Of a stretch of 54,018 bases of DNA, positions 15,346 through 24,067 are shown in pieces. Made by a program: the position numbers and the translations under genes. The notes under the pieces were generated by a model. The model saw only the letters and a program-made list of their open reading frames with translations. It was not told the origin of the DNA and did no database searches. The stretch is from the NCBI GenBank assembly GCA_035294565.1, contig DATGKR010000173.1, positions 1 to 54,018 on the forward strand, in the 5' to 3' direction. Numbering within the stretch: position 1 is the first letter of the stretch; every line of letters begins with the position of its first letter. The DNA comes from DATGKR01 sp035294565 (lineage in GTDB: Bacteria; Actinomycetota; Acidimicrobiia; Acidimicrobiales; Palsa-688).

Positions 15346-16428
15346 TCAGGCGGGGCCGAGCACCAGGTCTGCCAGCCGATGGCGGTTCCAGGCCTGGTTG
15401 CCGAAGAGCACGTCGTTCGCTTTCACCCGCCTGAACAGGAGGTGGCAGTCCAGGTCCCAGGTGAAGCCCACGCCGCCGTGCACCTGGATGTTCTCGGAAG
15501 TGACCATCACCGCCGCCTCGGCGACGAAAGCTTTGCAGGCCGCCGCTGCGTGCTCGCGCAAGGGGTCGTCCACCTGGGACGCCCATGCCGCCCAGTGGGT
15601 GCCGACCCTCGCCAGCTCGACCTGGTGGAGCATGTCCACGATCTTGTGCTTGATCGCCTGGAAGCTGGCGATGGGACGGCCGAACTGGACGCGCTGCTTG
15701 GCGTAGTCCACCGCCATCTGCAGGGCGCGTTCGGCGGCGCCGACCGTCTCGGCGCAAAGGGCGACGGCGATGTCGTCGCCGATCAGCGCCAGCACCTTCG
15801 ACTGGTCTCCCGGGGGCCCGATGCGCCTCGCCCGCCTGCCGGCGAGCTCCAGCCTGGCCACCCTGCGGGTCACGTCGAGCGACGGCGTGAGAAGACCGCC
15901 CGGCGAGTCGAGGACAAAGGAGGCGAGGCCCTCCGGCGTGCGCGCGGCGACGACGGCGAAGTCGGCGGTGTGGCCGTCTATGACCACTTCCTTGAAACCT
16001 TCGAGCACCCACCCGTCTCCGTCGGGCACGGCCCGCGCCGAGACCGACCCGAGGGGATCTCCCCAGCCCGCCTCCTCTATGGCGACGGTGCCCCGCCGGC
16101 CCGAGGCGAGTGCAGCCAGGAGTTCGGGCGCGCCGAGGCGAACCGCCGCGATCGTCGCGGCGACGGCCGACGAGAAGAACGGGCCGGGCATGGCGGCCCT
16201 GCCCATCTCCTCCTGGATGACGACGGCGTCGACCATGCCGAGGCCCAGCCCACCGGCGTCCTCGGGGACCAGGGCGGAGGTCCACCCCATGTCGACGAGT
16301 GCAGACCACCACTCGTCGGTGAAGCCCCGCTCGTCCTCGAGGACCTGCCTGGCGTAGCCGGGCCGGGACAGGAAGGAGCGCACGGCGTCTCGCAGGGAGT
16401 CCTGCTCGGGGCTGAACGTGAAGTCCAC
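15346..16428 (-). CDS. Acyl-CoA dehydrogenase, subunit lacking the SEPGAGSD loop
   Basis: A 360-residue acyl-CoA dehydrogenase-like chain. It has the FAD-domain C-terminal features (QFGRPIASFQAIKHKIVDML, then IQVHGGVGFTWD), but the middle beta-domain motif SEPxAGSD is absent. This is the pattern of one partner in the two-chain dehydrogenases of actinobacterial steroid side-chain degradation (FadE28/FadE29 type). The partner with the motif is the divergent gene 16486-17685. The start is GTG 16428, six bases after TAATCT, so it is probably leaderless. It shares the operator at 16448 with its partner. Confidence 0.88.
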   Translation of the reverse strand: MDFTFSPEQDSLRDAVRSFLSRPGYARQVLEDERGFTDEWWSALVDMGWTSALVPEDAGGLGLGMVDAVVIQEEMGRAAMPGPFFSSAVAATIAAVRLGAPELLAALASGRRGTVAIEEAGWGDPLGSVSARAVPDGDGWVLEGFKEVVIDGHTADFAVVAARTPEGLASFVLDSPGGLLTPSLDVTRRVARLELAGRRARRIGPPGDQSKVLALIGDDIAVALCAETVGAAERALQMAVDYAKQRVQFGRPIASFQAIKHKIVDMLHQVELARVGTHWAAWASQVDDPLREHAAAACKAFVAEAAVMVTSENIQVHGGVGFTWDLDCHLLFRRVKANDVLFGNQAWNRHRLADLVLGPA

Positions 16429-16447
16429 GGCGCCAGATTACTAACCC

Positions 16448-16461
16448 TGACACGCGCGTCA
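16448..16461. promoter_or_regulatory. Operator TGACACGCGCGTCA (TGAC-N6-GTCA site 5)
   Basis: Shared by two divergent leaderless genes: minus-strand TAATCT (16440-16435) before GTG 16428 and plus-strand TAGCCT (16473-16478) before GTG 16486. Its reverse complement is identical to site 6 at 25045. One bound repressor could silence both directions. Confidence 0.8.
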
Positions 16462-16485
16462 GCAAAACGGGCTAGCCTTTCGGGC

Positions 16486-17685
16486 GTGGACTTCTCGTAT
16501 GCGCCCGAGGACGAGGACTTCCGATCCGAGCTGCGCGCCTGGCTGGACGCCAACCTTCCCGACTTCCGGGAGCGGGGCGAGATCGGCCCGGCGCAGAGCG
16601 ACGCCACGCTGCGCACCATGCAGAGGCGCCAGGCGTGGCAGCGACGCCTCAACGAAGGCCGGTGGGCGGCCATCAACTGGCCGGTGGAGTGGGGCGGCCG
16701 GGAGGCCACCATCATGCAGAACTTCATCTACTCCGAGGAGATGGCGAGGGCCAAGGCCCCGGGGATATACAACACCAACGGCATCTGGCAGATTGGCCCG
16801 ATGATCATCCGCTGGGGGACCGAGGAGCAGAAGCGGATGTGGCTGCCGGGGATCCTCAACGCCGACGCCCACTGGTGCCAGGGTTTCAGCGAGCCCGAAG
16901 CAGGCAGTGACCTCGCCAACCTCCGCACGCAGGCCCTGCGCGACGGGGAGCGCTACGTCGTCAACGGTCGGAAGATCTGGATCTCCACGGCTCATCTGGC
17001 CAAATGGGGGCTCTTCCTGGTCCGCACCGACCCTGACGCCATCGCCAGGGGCGCCAAACACGAGGGGATCACCGCCCTGATCGTGGACATGGAGGCCCCC
17101 GGCATCGAGTGCACCCCGATACGTGACATAACAGGTGACAGGATGTTCAACGAGGTGACCTTCACCGACGCGCCGGTTCCAGTCGCATACCGCCTCGGCG
17201 ACGAGGGAGCGGGATGGCTGGTGGCGATGGGGACCCTCGGCCACGAGCGCGTGGGCACGGCTGGCATGTCCATCGGCATGAAGATCGAGCTGGACAACCT
17301 GATCGCCTCGGCGCGCAAGCACAACCCCGGCGCCCTCGCCGACCCCGACGTGCGCGACCGGGTGGCCCGCCTTTGGACCCAGATCGAGCTGACCCGCCTC
17401 CTCAACGCCCGTGCCCTGTCGAAGATCCTGAAGGGCGAGAAGACCTGGCCGGAGGTGCCTCTGGCCAAGCTGCAGTGGAGCTTCCTCTCCCAGTCTCTGG
17501 CGGAGCTCAACGTGGACGTCCTCGGCCCGCTGGGACTTTTGGACAAAGGGGCGCCCGACGCGGTCGACGGGGGCCACGCCGCCCACAACTACCCCTGGCA
17601 GCGCTACACCTCCATAGGAGCGGGAGCCACAGAGGTGCAGAAGAACATCATCGCCGACCGCGCCATCCAGCTCCCCCGCCGATGA
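16486..17685 (+). CDS. Acyl-CoA dehydrogenase, subunit with the SEPEAGSD loop
   Basis: A 399-residue FAD-dependent acyl-CoA dehydrogenase. It has GFSEPEAGSDLANL, the VNGRKIWIS strand and the C-terminal GATEVQKNIIADRAIQLPRR helix. It probably forms a heteromer with the divergently encoded 360-residue chain at 15346. The true start is GTG 16486 (DFSYAPEDEDF), seven bases after a TAGCCT -10 box; the open frame continues far upstream, but that part is antisense to the neighbour. Its stop overlaps the next ATG (ATGA), so it heads an ACAD-SDR-ADH operon. Confidence 0.92.
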   Translation: MDFSYAPEDEDFRSELRAWLDANLPDFRERGEIGPAQSDATLRTMQRRQAWQRRLNEGRWAAINWPVEWGGREATIMQNFIYSEEMARAKAPGIYNTNGIWQIGPMIIRWGTEEQKRMWLPGILNADAHWCQGFSEPEAGSDLANLRTQALRDGERYVVNGRKIWISTAHLAKWGLFLVRTDPDAIARGAKHEGITALIVDMEAPGIECTPIRDITGDRMFNEVTFTDAPVPVAYRLGDEGAGWLVAMGTLGHERVGTAGMSIGMKIELDNLIASARKHNPGALADPDVRDRVARLWTQIELTRLLNARALSKILKGEKTWPEVPLAKLQWSFLSQSLAELNVDVLGPLGLLDKGAPDAVDGGHAAHNYPWQRYTSIGAGATEVQKNIIADRAIQLPRR

Positions 17686-18467
17686 TCGCCGGGGCGCGGG
17701 TCCTCCTGACCGGCGGCTCGTCGGGCATCGGGGCCGCGACGGCCCGTCTCATGGCCCGCTCGGGGGCGACGGTGGGTATCGTGGGGCGGCGGGCCGAACA
17801 GCTCGGCGCGGTTCTCGAAGAGTGCCGGGCGTTCCAACCCGCCTGCCGGTCGTGGGTGGCCGACCTCGGCGACCTGGAACGAGCCGAGTCGATCGTCGAC
17901 GAGGCCGTCGCCGCGTTCGGGGACCTCGACGTCCTCGTGAACAACGCCGCCATCCCGCTGCGCCAGCCCGTCGACGCGCTCAGCCCGGCGATGGTCGAGG
18001 AGGCCATGAGGGTCAACTTCTTCTCACCGGTGCGGATGACGCTCAGGATCCTCCCGCGCATGCTCGCCCGGGGGACGGGCACCGTCGTCAACGTCGCCAG
18101 CATGGGCGGCAGGGTCGGCATCCCCCAGGAGGCCGCCTACTGCGCGAGCAAGTTCGCCCTCACCGGCTGGAGCGAGGCGACGGCCATCGACCTGCACGGC
18201 ACCGGCGTCTCTGTGCGGCTCATCCATCCCGGTCCGATAGCCACCGACATCTGGGACCGCCCGGGCAACCGCCGGCCGCTCATAGACGTGCCCAAGGAGC
18301 CGCCCGAGGTGGTGGCCAGGGCCATCATCGAGGCGATCGGCGGAGATCGCTTCGAGCATTACGTGCCGGACCTCAAAGCGGTCGTCGACTTCAAGCAGTC
18401 CGACATCGACGGTTACATAGCCACCAACGCCGCCATGGCCGCGGCGGGGAAGGAGGGGACGAGGTGA
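17682..18467 (+). CDS. Classical short-chain dehydrogenase/reductase
   Basis: A 261-residue SDR with TGGSSGIG at residues 10-17, VNNAA at 86-90 and the catalytic Ser140, Tyr153 and Lys157. The residue pattern after the first strand (VGRRAEQL, with arginines at the end of strand 2) suggests NADP rather than NAD. It likely oxidises or reduces a hydroxyl on the same substrate as its operon partners. The ATG overlaps the dehydrogenase stop, and its own stop overlaps the next GTG, so all three proteins should be made in fixed ratio. Confidence 0.9.
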   Translation: MIAGARVLLTGGSSGIGAATARLMARSGATVGIVGRRAEQLGAVLEECRAFQPACRSWVADLGDLERAESIVDEAVAAFGDLDVLVNNAAIPLRQPVDALSPAMVEEAMRVNFFSPVRMTLRILPRMLARGTGTVVNVASMGGRVGIPQEAAYCASKFALTGWSEATAIDLHGTGVSVRLIHPGPIATDIWDRPGNRRPLIDVPKEPPEVVARAIIEAIGGDRFEHYVPDLKAVVDFKQSDIDGYIATNAAMAAAGKEGTR

Positions 18468-19702
18468 GAGCGCTGCTTTGGGGGGTGGACCCCGAGCCGT
18501 GGACACCGCCCGCCGGGTACGAGGCCAACCAGCTGGTCGCCAACCTGGCGGCGACGCCCATGCGGCTGATGGACGTACCCGACCCCGGCTTCCTCAGGCC
18601 CGACTGGGTGGTGCTCGAGCCGATCCTCGCCGGGATCTGCGGCTCGGACTCGAAGATGTCTCTCCTCGACTTCGGCGACGAGGACACCGACAACGCCATG
18701 GCCGGGCTCTGCTCGTTCCCCCAGGTGATGGGCCACGAGGTCGTGGCGAGGGTCCATTCCCTCGGACCGGAGGCGCGGGGCTTCGAGGTCGGTCAGAGGG
18801 TCGTCCTCAACCCGTGGCTTTCGTGCGCCCCCCGCGGCGTCGAGCCCCCCTGCCCGGCCTGCCAGGCGGGCGACTACAGCCTGTGCTGGAATTTCACCGC
18901 CCCGCCGATCGCCCCCGGGCTGCACACCGGCCTGTCGAGCGACGCGACCGGCGGGTGGGCCGATCTCATGCCGGCGCACACCCAGATGCTCGTCGCGGTC
19001 CCCGACGGCATCACCGACGAGGATGCCGTCCTCGCCGACCCGTTCTCTGTCTCGCTGCACGCCGTCGTGCGCCACCCCCCGCCGCAGGACGGCAAAGTCC
19101 TCGTGTACGGCGCCGGGGCCCTCGGCAGCACCGCCGTGGCCATCCTGAAAGCCCTGTACCCCGGCGTCGAGGTGGCGGTCGTCGCCCGCTTCGACGCCCA
19201 GGCCGCCCTGGCCCGCAAGTTCGGCGCCTCGCTGGTGCTCAGCCCCGACGATCGAATGGCGGTGATAGAACAGCTCGCCCGGTGGTCCGGCGGGAAGCTG
19301 GTGACCGGCACGACGGGTCTGCCGATGTGCCACCCGGGAGGCATCGACGTCGTCTACGACACGGTCGGCAAGCCCGAGACCCTCGAGGTGGGAGTTCGCG
19401 TCCTGAGAGCCAGGGGGACGCTGGTCAAATCGGGCTTCCATGCCCCCGGGCGCTGGGAGTGGAGCCCCCTCTACTTCAAGGAGATCTCCTGGGTGGGCTC
19501 CAACGCGTTCGGAGTGGAGGAGGTCGGAGGGAGCCGGCGCCACGCCTTCGAGCACTACTTCGACCTGGTGGGGTCCGGCCGGGTGGACCTGAGGCCCATG
19601 CTCACCCACACTTTCCGCCTCGAGGATTGGCGCCAGGCGCTCTTCGCCATCGCCACGCAGGGTGAGAGCGGCGCGGTGAAGGTCGCCTTCGACCATCGTT
19701 GA
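18464..19702 (+). CDS. Zinc-dependent medium-chain alcohol dehydrogenase
   Basis: A 412-residue MDR-family enzyme. Catalytic zinc ligands are likely Cys59 and the GHE motif at His91-Glu92; structural zinc ligands are Cys121, Cys130, Cys133 and Cys141. The cofactor loop is YGAGALGS. The start is GTG 18464, overlapping the SDR stop as GTGA; a longer reading from 17822 is antisense noise. It would interconvert an alcohol and an aldehyde or ketone. It is the last gene of the ACAD-SDR-ADH operon, followed by a 251-base non-coding stretch. Confidence 0.9.
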   Translation: MRALLWGVDPEPWTPPAGYEANQLVANLAATPMRLMDVPDPGFLRPDWVVLEPILAGICGSDSKMSLLDFGDEDTDNAMAGLCSFPQVMGHEVVARVHSLGPEARGFEVGQRVVLNPWLSCAPRGVEPPCPACQAGDYSLCWNFTAPPIAPGLHTGLSSDATGGWADLMPAHTQMLVAVPDGITDEDAVLADPFSVSLHAVVRHPPPQDGKVLVYGAGALGSTAVAILKALYPGVEVAVVARFDAQAALARKFGASLVLSPDDRMAVIEQLARWSGGKLVTGTTGLPMCHPGGIDVVYDTVGKPETLEVGVRVLRARGTLVKSGFHAPGRWEWSPLYFKEISWVGSNAFGVEEVGGSRRHAFEHYFDLVGSGRVDLRPMLTHTFRLEDWRQALFAIATQGESGAVKVAFDHR

Positions 19703-19953
19703 CCGCCTCGGCGGGGATCATTTTCCCGGCCGTCATTCCGGTCTAGTCCCCGCCGGCGACCTGGTGTTTCGACGCCGGGCAGGCACTTCACGCCCATGTG
19801 GTGACATCGGTCACATCGCGGGGAAAGGCCTAAACGGCTACGGTCGGAGGCGCCGATGAGTTAGGGGCGGGCACGAACCGGCGGATCAGGCGGAACTGGT
19901 CATTCGGGAACGCCCGCCCTGGGCAGCCGACTCGACGTCTTCAAGGAGTTCCC
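19703..19953 (+). ncRNA. Possible structured 5' leader of the secreted protein gene, class unassigned
   Basis: This 251-base stretch has no supportable gene. It contains a 5-bp hairpin GTGAC-ATCG-GTCAC (19801-19814), then purine-rich segments such as GGGGAAAGGCCTAAACGG and GATGAGTTAGGGGCGGG, several GC stems, and an AAGGAG ribosome-binding site just before the ATG at 19954. The alternation of short stems and conserved-looking purine loops upstream of a secreted protein recalls cyclic-dinucleotide riboswitches. I could not match it to a named class, so this is a hypothesis. Confidence 0.3.
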
Positions 19954-21348
19954 ATGACCACGACCGCACCCCGGCCGAACCGCGCTGCGAGGCGCGCGGC
20001 GGCCAAACGGTCCCCCCGACTTCGCCGCAGGGCGCTGGCCGGCCTCGCCGGGGCGGCGTTGTCGGTCGCCGGGCTGATCGGCGGAGCGGGGACCGCCTCG
20101 GCGACCACGCTTTCGGAGGCGAACGTCCCCCCCGGCGCGCCGACGCTCTCCGACGCCGGCTACTGGATGGCGACCCCTTCGGGCCTGGTGGGCAGCTTCG
20201 GGGGGACAGGGTCCTACGGTGAGCTGCCGGTGGTGCCGGCCCACCCGGTCGTAGGCATGGCCGGCACCCCCGACGGCCACGGCTACTGGGAGGTGGCCTC
20301 CGACGGGGGCGTGTTCACCATGGGCGACGCCGGCTTCTACGGCTCCACCGGCAACCTCACCTTGAACAAGCCGGTCGTCGGCATGGCCCCCACACCCGAC
20401 GGGCACGGCTACTGGCTCGTCGCCGCAGACGGCGGAGTGTTCAGCTTCGGCGACGCCGGCTTCTACGGCTCCACCGGCGGCTCGCCGCCGGCGAGCCCCG
20501 TGACTGGCATGATGGCGGCGCCCGGCGGAGGCGGGTACTGGCTCTACGGGTCGGATGGCTCGGTCTACGCCTTCGGCGACGCCACACCGCGGGGTTCGGG
20601 CACCGCCAGCCTGCCCGCCGGCCAGAGCGTCGTCGGCGCAGCGGTCGGCACGGGGACCGGCACGCCGGGAGGCTCCTTCCCCGACGTCCCGGCGCCCACC
20701 ATAGGCGCCGCCTCCTACCCGGCGGGCGCCACCGGCTACGACATCAGCTGGCCGCAGTGCGGCGGTGCGTACCCTCCGCCGTCGCAGGTGGCGGTGGTCG
20801 GCGTCAACGACGGGTTCTCCTTCTCCACCAACCCCTGCATGGCAAGCGAGGCGTCGTGGGGCGGTCAGAGCCTGAGCCTGTACATCAACCTCGACTCCCC
20901 CGAGGGGTCCGATTCATCGGCCTGGTCTAACGGACCGGCCGGCACCTGCGCCGCCGGCGACCTCGAATGCGAGAGCTACAACTGGGGTTACAACGCGGCG
21001 CAGTCGTCTGTCGCCACAGCGACGGGAGACCACCTGAAGGCGTCCATGTGGTGGCTGGACGTCGAAACCGGCAACTACTGGAGCCCGAGCACCGCCGCCA
21101 ACGACCAGGTGGTCGCCGGCGCGATCGCAGCCCTTCGAGCCGACGGGCTCACCGTGTCGATCTACTCGACCGGCTACCAGTGGGGCCAGATCGCTGGCGC
21201 GTACGTGCCAGGCGTCCCCGTGTGGTACCCCACCGGAACGTCCACCTCCAATCCTGGAGCGTGGTGCAGCGCGACCAGCTTCGCCGGGGGCCCGGTCAAG
21301 CTGGTGCAGGACGCGGCCGGCAGCTACGACGGGGACTACTCGTGCTGA
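19954..21348 (+). CDS. Secreted protein with GYW/FGDA repeats and a GH25-like domain
   Basis: A 464-residue exported protein. Residues 1-50 are a signal peptide with an arginine-rich start and an ASA cleavage site. Residues about 68-228 hold four roughly 42-residue repeats (GYWxVAxDGGVF, FGDAGFYGSTG, PVVGMAPTPDG), a propeller-like repeat common in Acidimicrobiia. Residues about 260-464 start YDISWPQC and include WWLDVETGNYWS and VSIYSTGYQWG, resembling a glycoside-hydrolase-25-like lysozyme fold. A role in binding or trimming the cell wall or another polymer is inferred. AAGGAG precedes the ATG. It overlaps the following lipoprotein gene by seven bases. Confidence 0.87.
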   Translation: MTTTAPRPNRAARRAAAKRSPRLRRRALAGLAGAALSVAGLIGGAGTASATTLSEANVPPGAPTLSDAGYWMATPSGLVGSFGGTGSYGELPVVPAHPVVGMAGTPDGHGYWEVASDGGVFTMGDAGFYGSTGNLTLNKPVVGMAPTPDGHGYWLVAADGGVFSFGDAGFYGSTGGSPPASPVTGMMAAPGGGGYWLYGSDGSVYAFGDATPRGSGTASLPAGQSVVGAAVGTGTGTPGGSFPDVPAPTIGAASYPAGATGYDISWPQCGGAYPPPSQVAVVGVNDGFSFSTNPCMASEASWGGQSLSLYINLDSPEGSDSSAWSNGPAGTCAAGDLECESYNWGYNAAQSSVATATGDHLKASMWWLDVETGNYWSPSTAANDQVVAGAIAALRADGLTVSIYSTGYQWGQIAGAYVPGVPVWYPTGTSTSNPGAWCSATSFAGGPVKLVQDAAGSYDGDYSC

Positions 21349-22217
21349 GCGTACGGGCAGCCCTCGTCAAGGCCCTTCCCCTCGGTGCCGCCGCCGTGAT
21401 CGCGGCGGGATGCGGAACGGGTTCCCACTCCCCCCGCCCGGCCGCGGCGCACGCCCTGCCGGCGACTACAACGACCACGACCCCTCCCGTAACGCCAGCC
21501 TCGACGTCGCCCACGACGGCTCCTGCAGCACGGGCACCTGCGGAGACCACGACGACACTGCCGCCTCCCACGCTGCCGGCGAGACCGGCCTTCCCGCAGG
21601 TCGTAGACGCGGCGATGAGGACGTTCAAAGCGGAGCCCGGCCTGGAGGCCCCCATCAGCATCCCTTCCGCACCTGCCGCAGTGTCAGCCCAGACGACGGA
21701 CCTCGGCGGAAGCGATTCTGTGACTCTCGTCGCCACACCTACGGCGCTTCCGGTCAACGACCCGTCTCTCTCCTACCAGCCGTCTACCGACCTGGGCACC
21801 TTCACCTCGACGGTCACCGCGACCGAGGAGGCGGCGACGCGGTTCCTCGCATCGGCGGAGGCCAGCACGCTTGCCACCTGCAGCGGGCCCTCAACGCCGA
21901 CCACGGTGGGCGGGTTCACGGCCCGGTCCTGCCCCACCGCCCGGGGCGAGGCGATCACCTGGTCCGACGGCGCCTGGAAGGTGCAGGTGCTGGCCTTCGG
22001 CGGCTCCGCGGCGCCCACCTCGCAGGCCGCCGAGGTCGAGTCGTGGATCGGCGCCCATCCGCTGCCGGCTGCGTCCGCCGGGCTGCTCAGCGCGGTGACG
22101 CCGCGGGCATCGTCGCTGGTGTGGGAACAGGGCTCGGCCGTCTATCAGACGCGCTCCGCGCAGAGCCTGACCGCGGCCGCCTCCTTGGCGGCGAGCATGC
22201 GCCCCTGGTCGCCGTGA
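21342..22217 (+). CDS. Putative lipoprotein of unknown function
   Basis: A 291-residue protein starting at GTG 21342, overlapping the previous stop by seven bases. The N-terminus is a lipoprotein signal ending in AVIAAGC, followed by a Thr/Pro/Ala-rich linker (residues about 30-85) and a folded domain of about 190 residues without a motif I recognise. It is presumably anchored on the outside of the membrane. Its tight coupling to the GH25-like gene suggests joint function at the envelope. It converges on the thiolase with ten bases between. A longer reading from 20967 is spurious. Confidence 0.75.
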   Translation: MLSVRAALVKALPLGAAAVIAAGCGTGSHSPRPAAAHALPATTTTTTPPVTPASTSPTTAPAARAPAETTTTLPPPTLPARPAFPQVVDAAMRTFKAEPGLEAPISIPSAPAAVSAQTTDLGGSDSVTLVATPTALPVNDPSLSYQPSTDLGTFTSTVTATEEAATRFLASAEASTLATCSGPSTPTTVGGFTARSCPTARGEAITWSDGAWKVQVLAFGGSAAPTSQAAEVESWIGAHPLPAASAGLLSAVTPRASSLVWEQGSAVYQTRSAQSLTAAASLAASMRPWSP

Positions 22218-22227
22218 GCGTAGGGGG

Positions 22228-23415
22228 TCAGCCGAGCCGTTCGATGACGGTGCAGTTGGCCTGGCCGCCCCCCTCGCACATGGTCTGCAGGCCGAACCTG
22301 CCGCCGGTCGACTCGAGCTGGTTGAGCAGGGTGGCGGTCATGCGGACGCCGGTGGCGCCGAGCGGGTGGCCAATGGCAATGGCCCCGCCGCGGGGGTTGA
22401 AGACTGCCGGGTCGGGCTTGAACTCCCGCGCCCAGCGCAGCGCGATCGCCGCGAAAGCCTCGTTGCACTCGATGGCGTCGAGCTCGCCGACTTTCATCCC
22501 GGTGCGTTCGAACAGCTTGCGGGTCACCCGGTTGGGGGCGGACAGCACGAGCACGGCGTCCTCGGCGCCGACGGCGAAGGCGCTGAACCTGGCCCGCACG
22601 GGCAGACCGAGCTTCTCGGCGAATGACCTCTCGGCGACGATCATCGCCGAGGCGCCATCGGTCATCTGCGAGGAGTTGCCGGCGGTGATGTCCGGAGCTG
22701 TCTCCGGCTCCCACGACTGCGCCGGCGGAAGGGACGCCAGCGCCTCGGCGCTGGCGTCGAAGCGGATGCCCTCGTCGGCCGAGAGCACCTCCCCGGTGAG
22801 CGAGCCGTCCTCCGCTTTGACCGGGACGGGGAGGATCTCCTTGGTGAAGTGGCCGCTCCTCGTCGCCTCGGCCGCCCGGCGGTGGCTTTCCAGCGAATAG
22901 GCGTCCATCTCCTCGCGGGTTATGCCGTGCTCGTCGGCCAGGACCTGAGCCACTCGGAACTGCATCCACAGCCGCCCGTCGATGGCCTCCAGGTAGGACG
23001 GCGGGAAGGGCCCGGTACCGCCTTTGGCGTTGGAGGCCATCGGCGCCCTCGACATCGACTCGACGCCGCAGGCCACCGCCAGGTCGTACATGCCGCTCAT
23101 GACGCTCGCGGCGACGAAGTGCATCGCCTGCTGCGACGACCCGCATTGGCGGTCGACCGTCGTGGCCGGCACCGTCCAGGGCAGTCCCCCCGCGACGACC
23201 GCGTTGCGCGCAACGTTGCAGCCCTGCTCACCGGTCTGGGTGACGCAGCCGCAGACGACGTCGTCGATGCGCTCGGGATCCACCCCGTTTCTTTCGACGA
23301 TCGACTTCAAGGTGAAGCCGAGCAGGTCCGCGGGGTGCCATCCCGACAGGGCGCCGTTTCGTTTTCCGAAGGCGGTTCTGACCACGTCGACTATGACAGC
23401 TTCGCGTCCTGACAT
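22228..23415 (-). CDS. Acetyl-CoA acetyltransferase (thiolase)
   Basis: A 395-residue degradative thiolase that would cleave a 3-ketoacyl-CoA with free CoA. The nucleophile is Cys91 in TTVDRQCGSSQQA; NEAFAA, the GGAIAIGHPLGATG histidine and the CEGGGQANC second cysteine are all present. It is the last gene of a three-gene operon: its ATG lies one base after the aldolase stop, and the ribosome-binding site AGAGGAG is inside the aldolase gene. Its coupling with sugar-acid-type genes upstream is unusual. Length and motifs are normal for the FadA/AtoB group. Confidence 0.95.
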   Translation of the reverse strand: MSGREAVIVDVVRTAFGKRNGALSGWHPADLLGFTLKSIVERNGVDPERIDDVVCGCVTQTGEQGCNVARNAVVAGGLPWTVPATTVDRQCGSSQQAMHFVAASVMSGMYDLAVACGVESMSRAPMASNAKGGTGPFPPSYLEAIDGRLWMQFRVAQVLADEHGITREEMDAYSLESHRRAAEATRSGHFTKEILPVPVKAEDGSLTGEVLSADEGIRFDASAEALASLPPAQSWEPETAPDITAGNSSQMTDGASAMIVAERSFAEKLGLPVRARFSAFAVGAEDAVLVLSAPNRVTRKLFERTGMKVGELDAIECNEAFAAIALRWAREFKPDPAVFNPRGGAIAIGHPLGATGVRMTATLLNQLESTGGRFGLQTMCEGGGQANCTVIERLG

Positions 23416-23416
23416 C

Positions 23417-24067
23417 TCAAGCTCCTCTCATCAGGGCGTAGATCGACGCGAAGCCCGCGTCGACGTCGTCGGGTAGCGGCACGACGGCCCCGAGGGCGCG
23501 CGCTCCCCACACGATCTGGGCGCTCCGCTCGACCAGGGCGGTGATGTGCAGAGCCTTGTCGGGGTTGGGGCCGACGGCGACCATCCCATGGTTGGCGATC
23601 AGCGCGGCCCCCCGGTCCTTCAACGCCTCGACCGCCTCGGCACCGACGTCGGCGGTGCCGCTCGGTGCGTAACGGCTGCAGCGGACGTTGCCGCCCACGT
23701 AGATGGAGAACTCGTCGATGCAGGCGGGGATGTCCTGGTGGGTGACGGCGAACATCGTGGCGTGGACCGGGTGGGAGTGGATGACCGACCCGACGTCGTC
23801 GAAGGCCTGGTAGCAAGCGAGATGCAGCAGCTTCTCCGACGACGGCGAGCGCCCCTCCTTGGCGCGGAGGGTGTTCCCGTCGAGGTCGACGACCACGAGG
23901 TCGTCGAGCCCCATCTCGGCGTAGTCCACCGACGAAGGGGTGATCACGACCGTCCCGTCCTCCTGGCGGGCGGAAATGTTGCCGGCGGTCCCTTCGACCA
24001 GACCTCGGCGCAGCATCTCCTTGGCTGTGGAGAGGACGGCGTTGGGGGCGTTCTCGACGAATCTCAC
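23417..24067 (-). CDS. Class II aldolase/adducin-family protein
   Basis: A 216-residue protein of the fuculose-phosphate aldolase family. It shows the N-terminal GLVEGTAGNISAR loop, the TPSSVDY segment, the metal site SVIHSHPVHAT (HSHPVH) and the third histidine in ALIANHGMVAVG. The family cleaves sugar phosphates or decarboxylates hydroxy-keto acids. The start is GTG 24067, overlapping the dehydrogenase stop as GTGA; the long upstream open frame is a shadow. With the FGGY kinase on the other side of the promoter, a kinase-aldolase pair acting on a sugar or sugar-acid is possible. Confidence 0.9.
   Translation of the reverse strand: MRFVENAPNAVLSTAKEMLRRGLVEGTAGNISARQEDGTVVITPSSVDYAEMGLDDLVVVDLDGNTLRAKEGRSPSSEKLLHLACYQAFDDVGSVIHSHPVHATMFAVTHQDIPACIDEFSIYVGGNVRCSRYAPSGTADVGAEAVEALKDRGAALIANHGMVAVGPNPDKALHITALVERSAQIVWGARALGAVVPLPDDVDAGFASIYALMRGA

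Noticed and set aside
19801..19814. GTGACATCGGTCAC as another TGAC/GTCA operator
   Set aside because: The spacing between half-sites is four, not six, and it lies in a probable RNA leader; treated as a hairpin.
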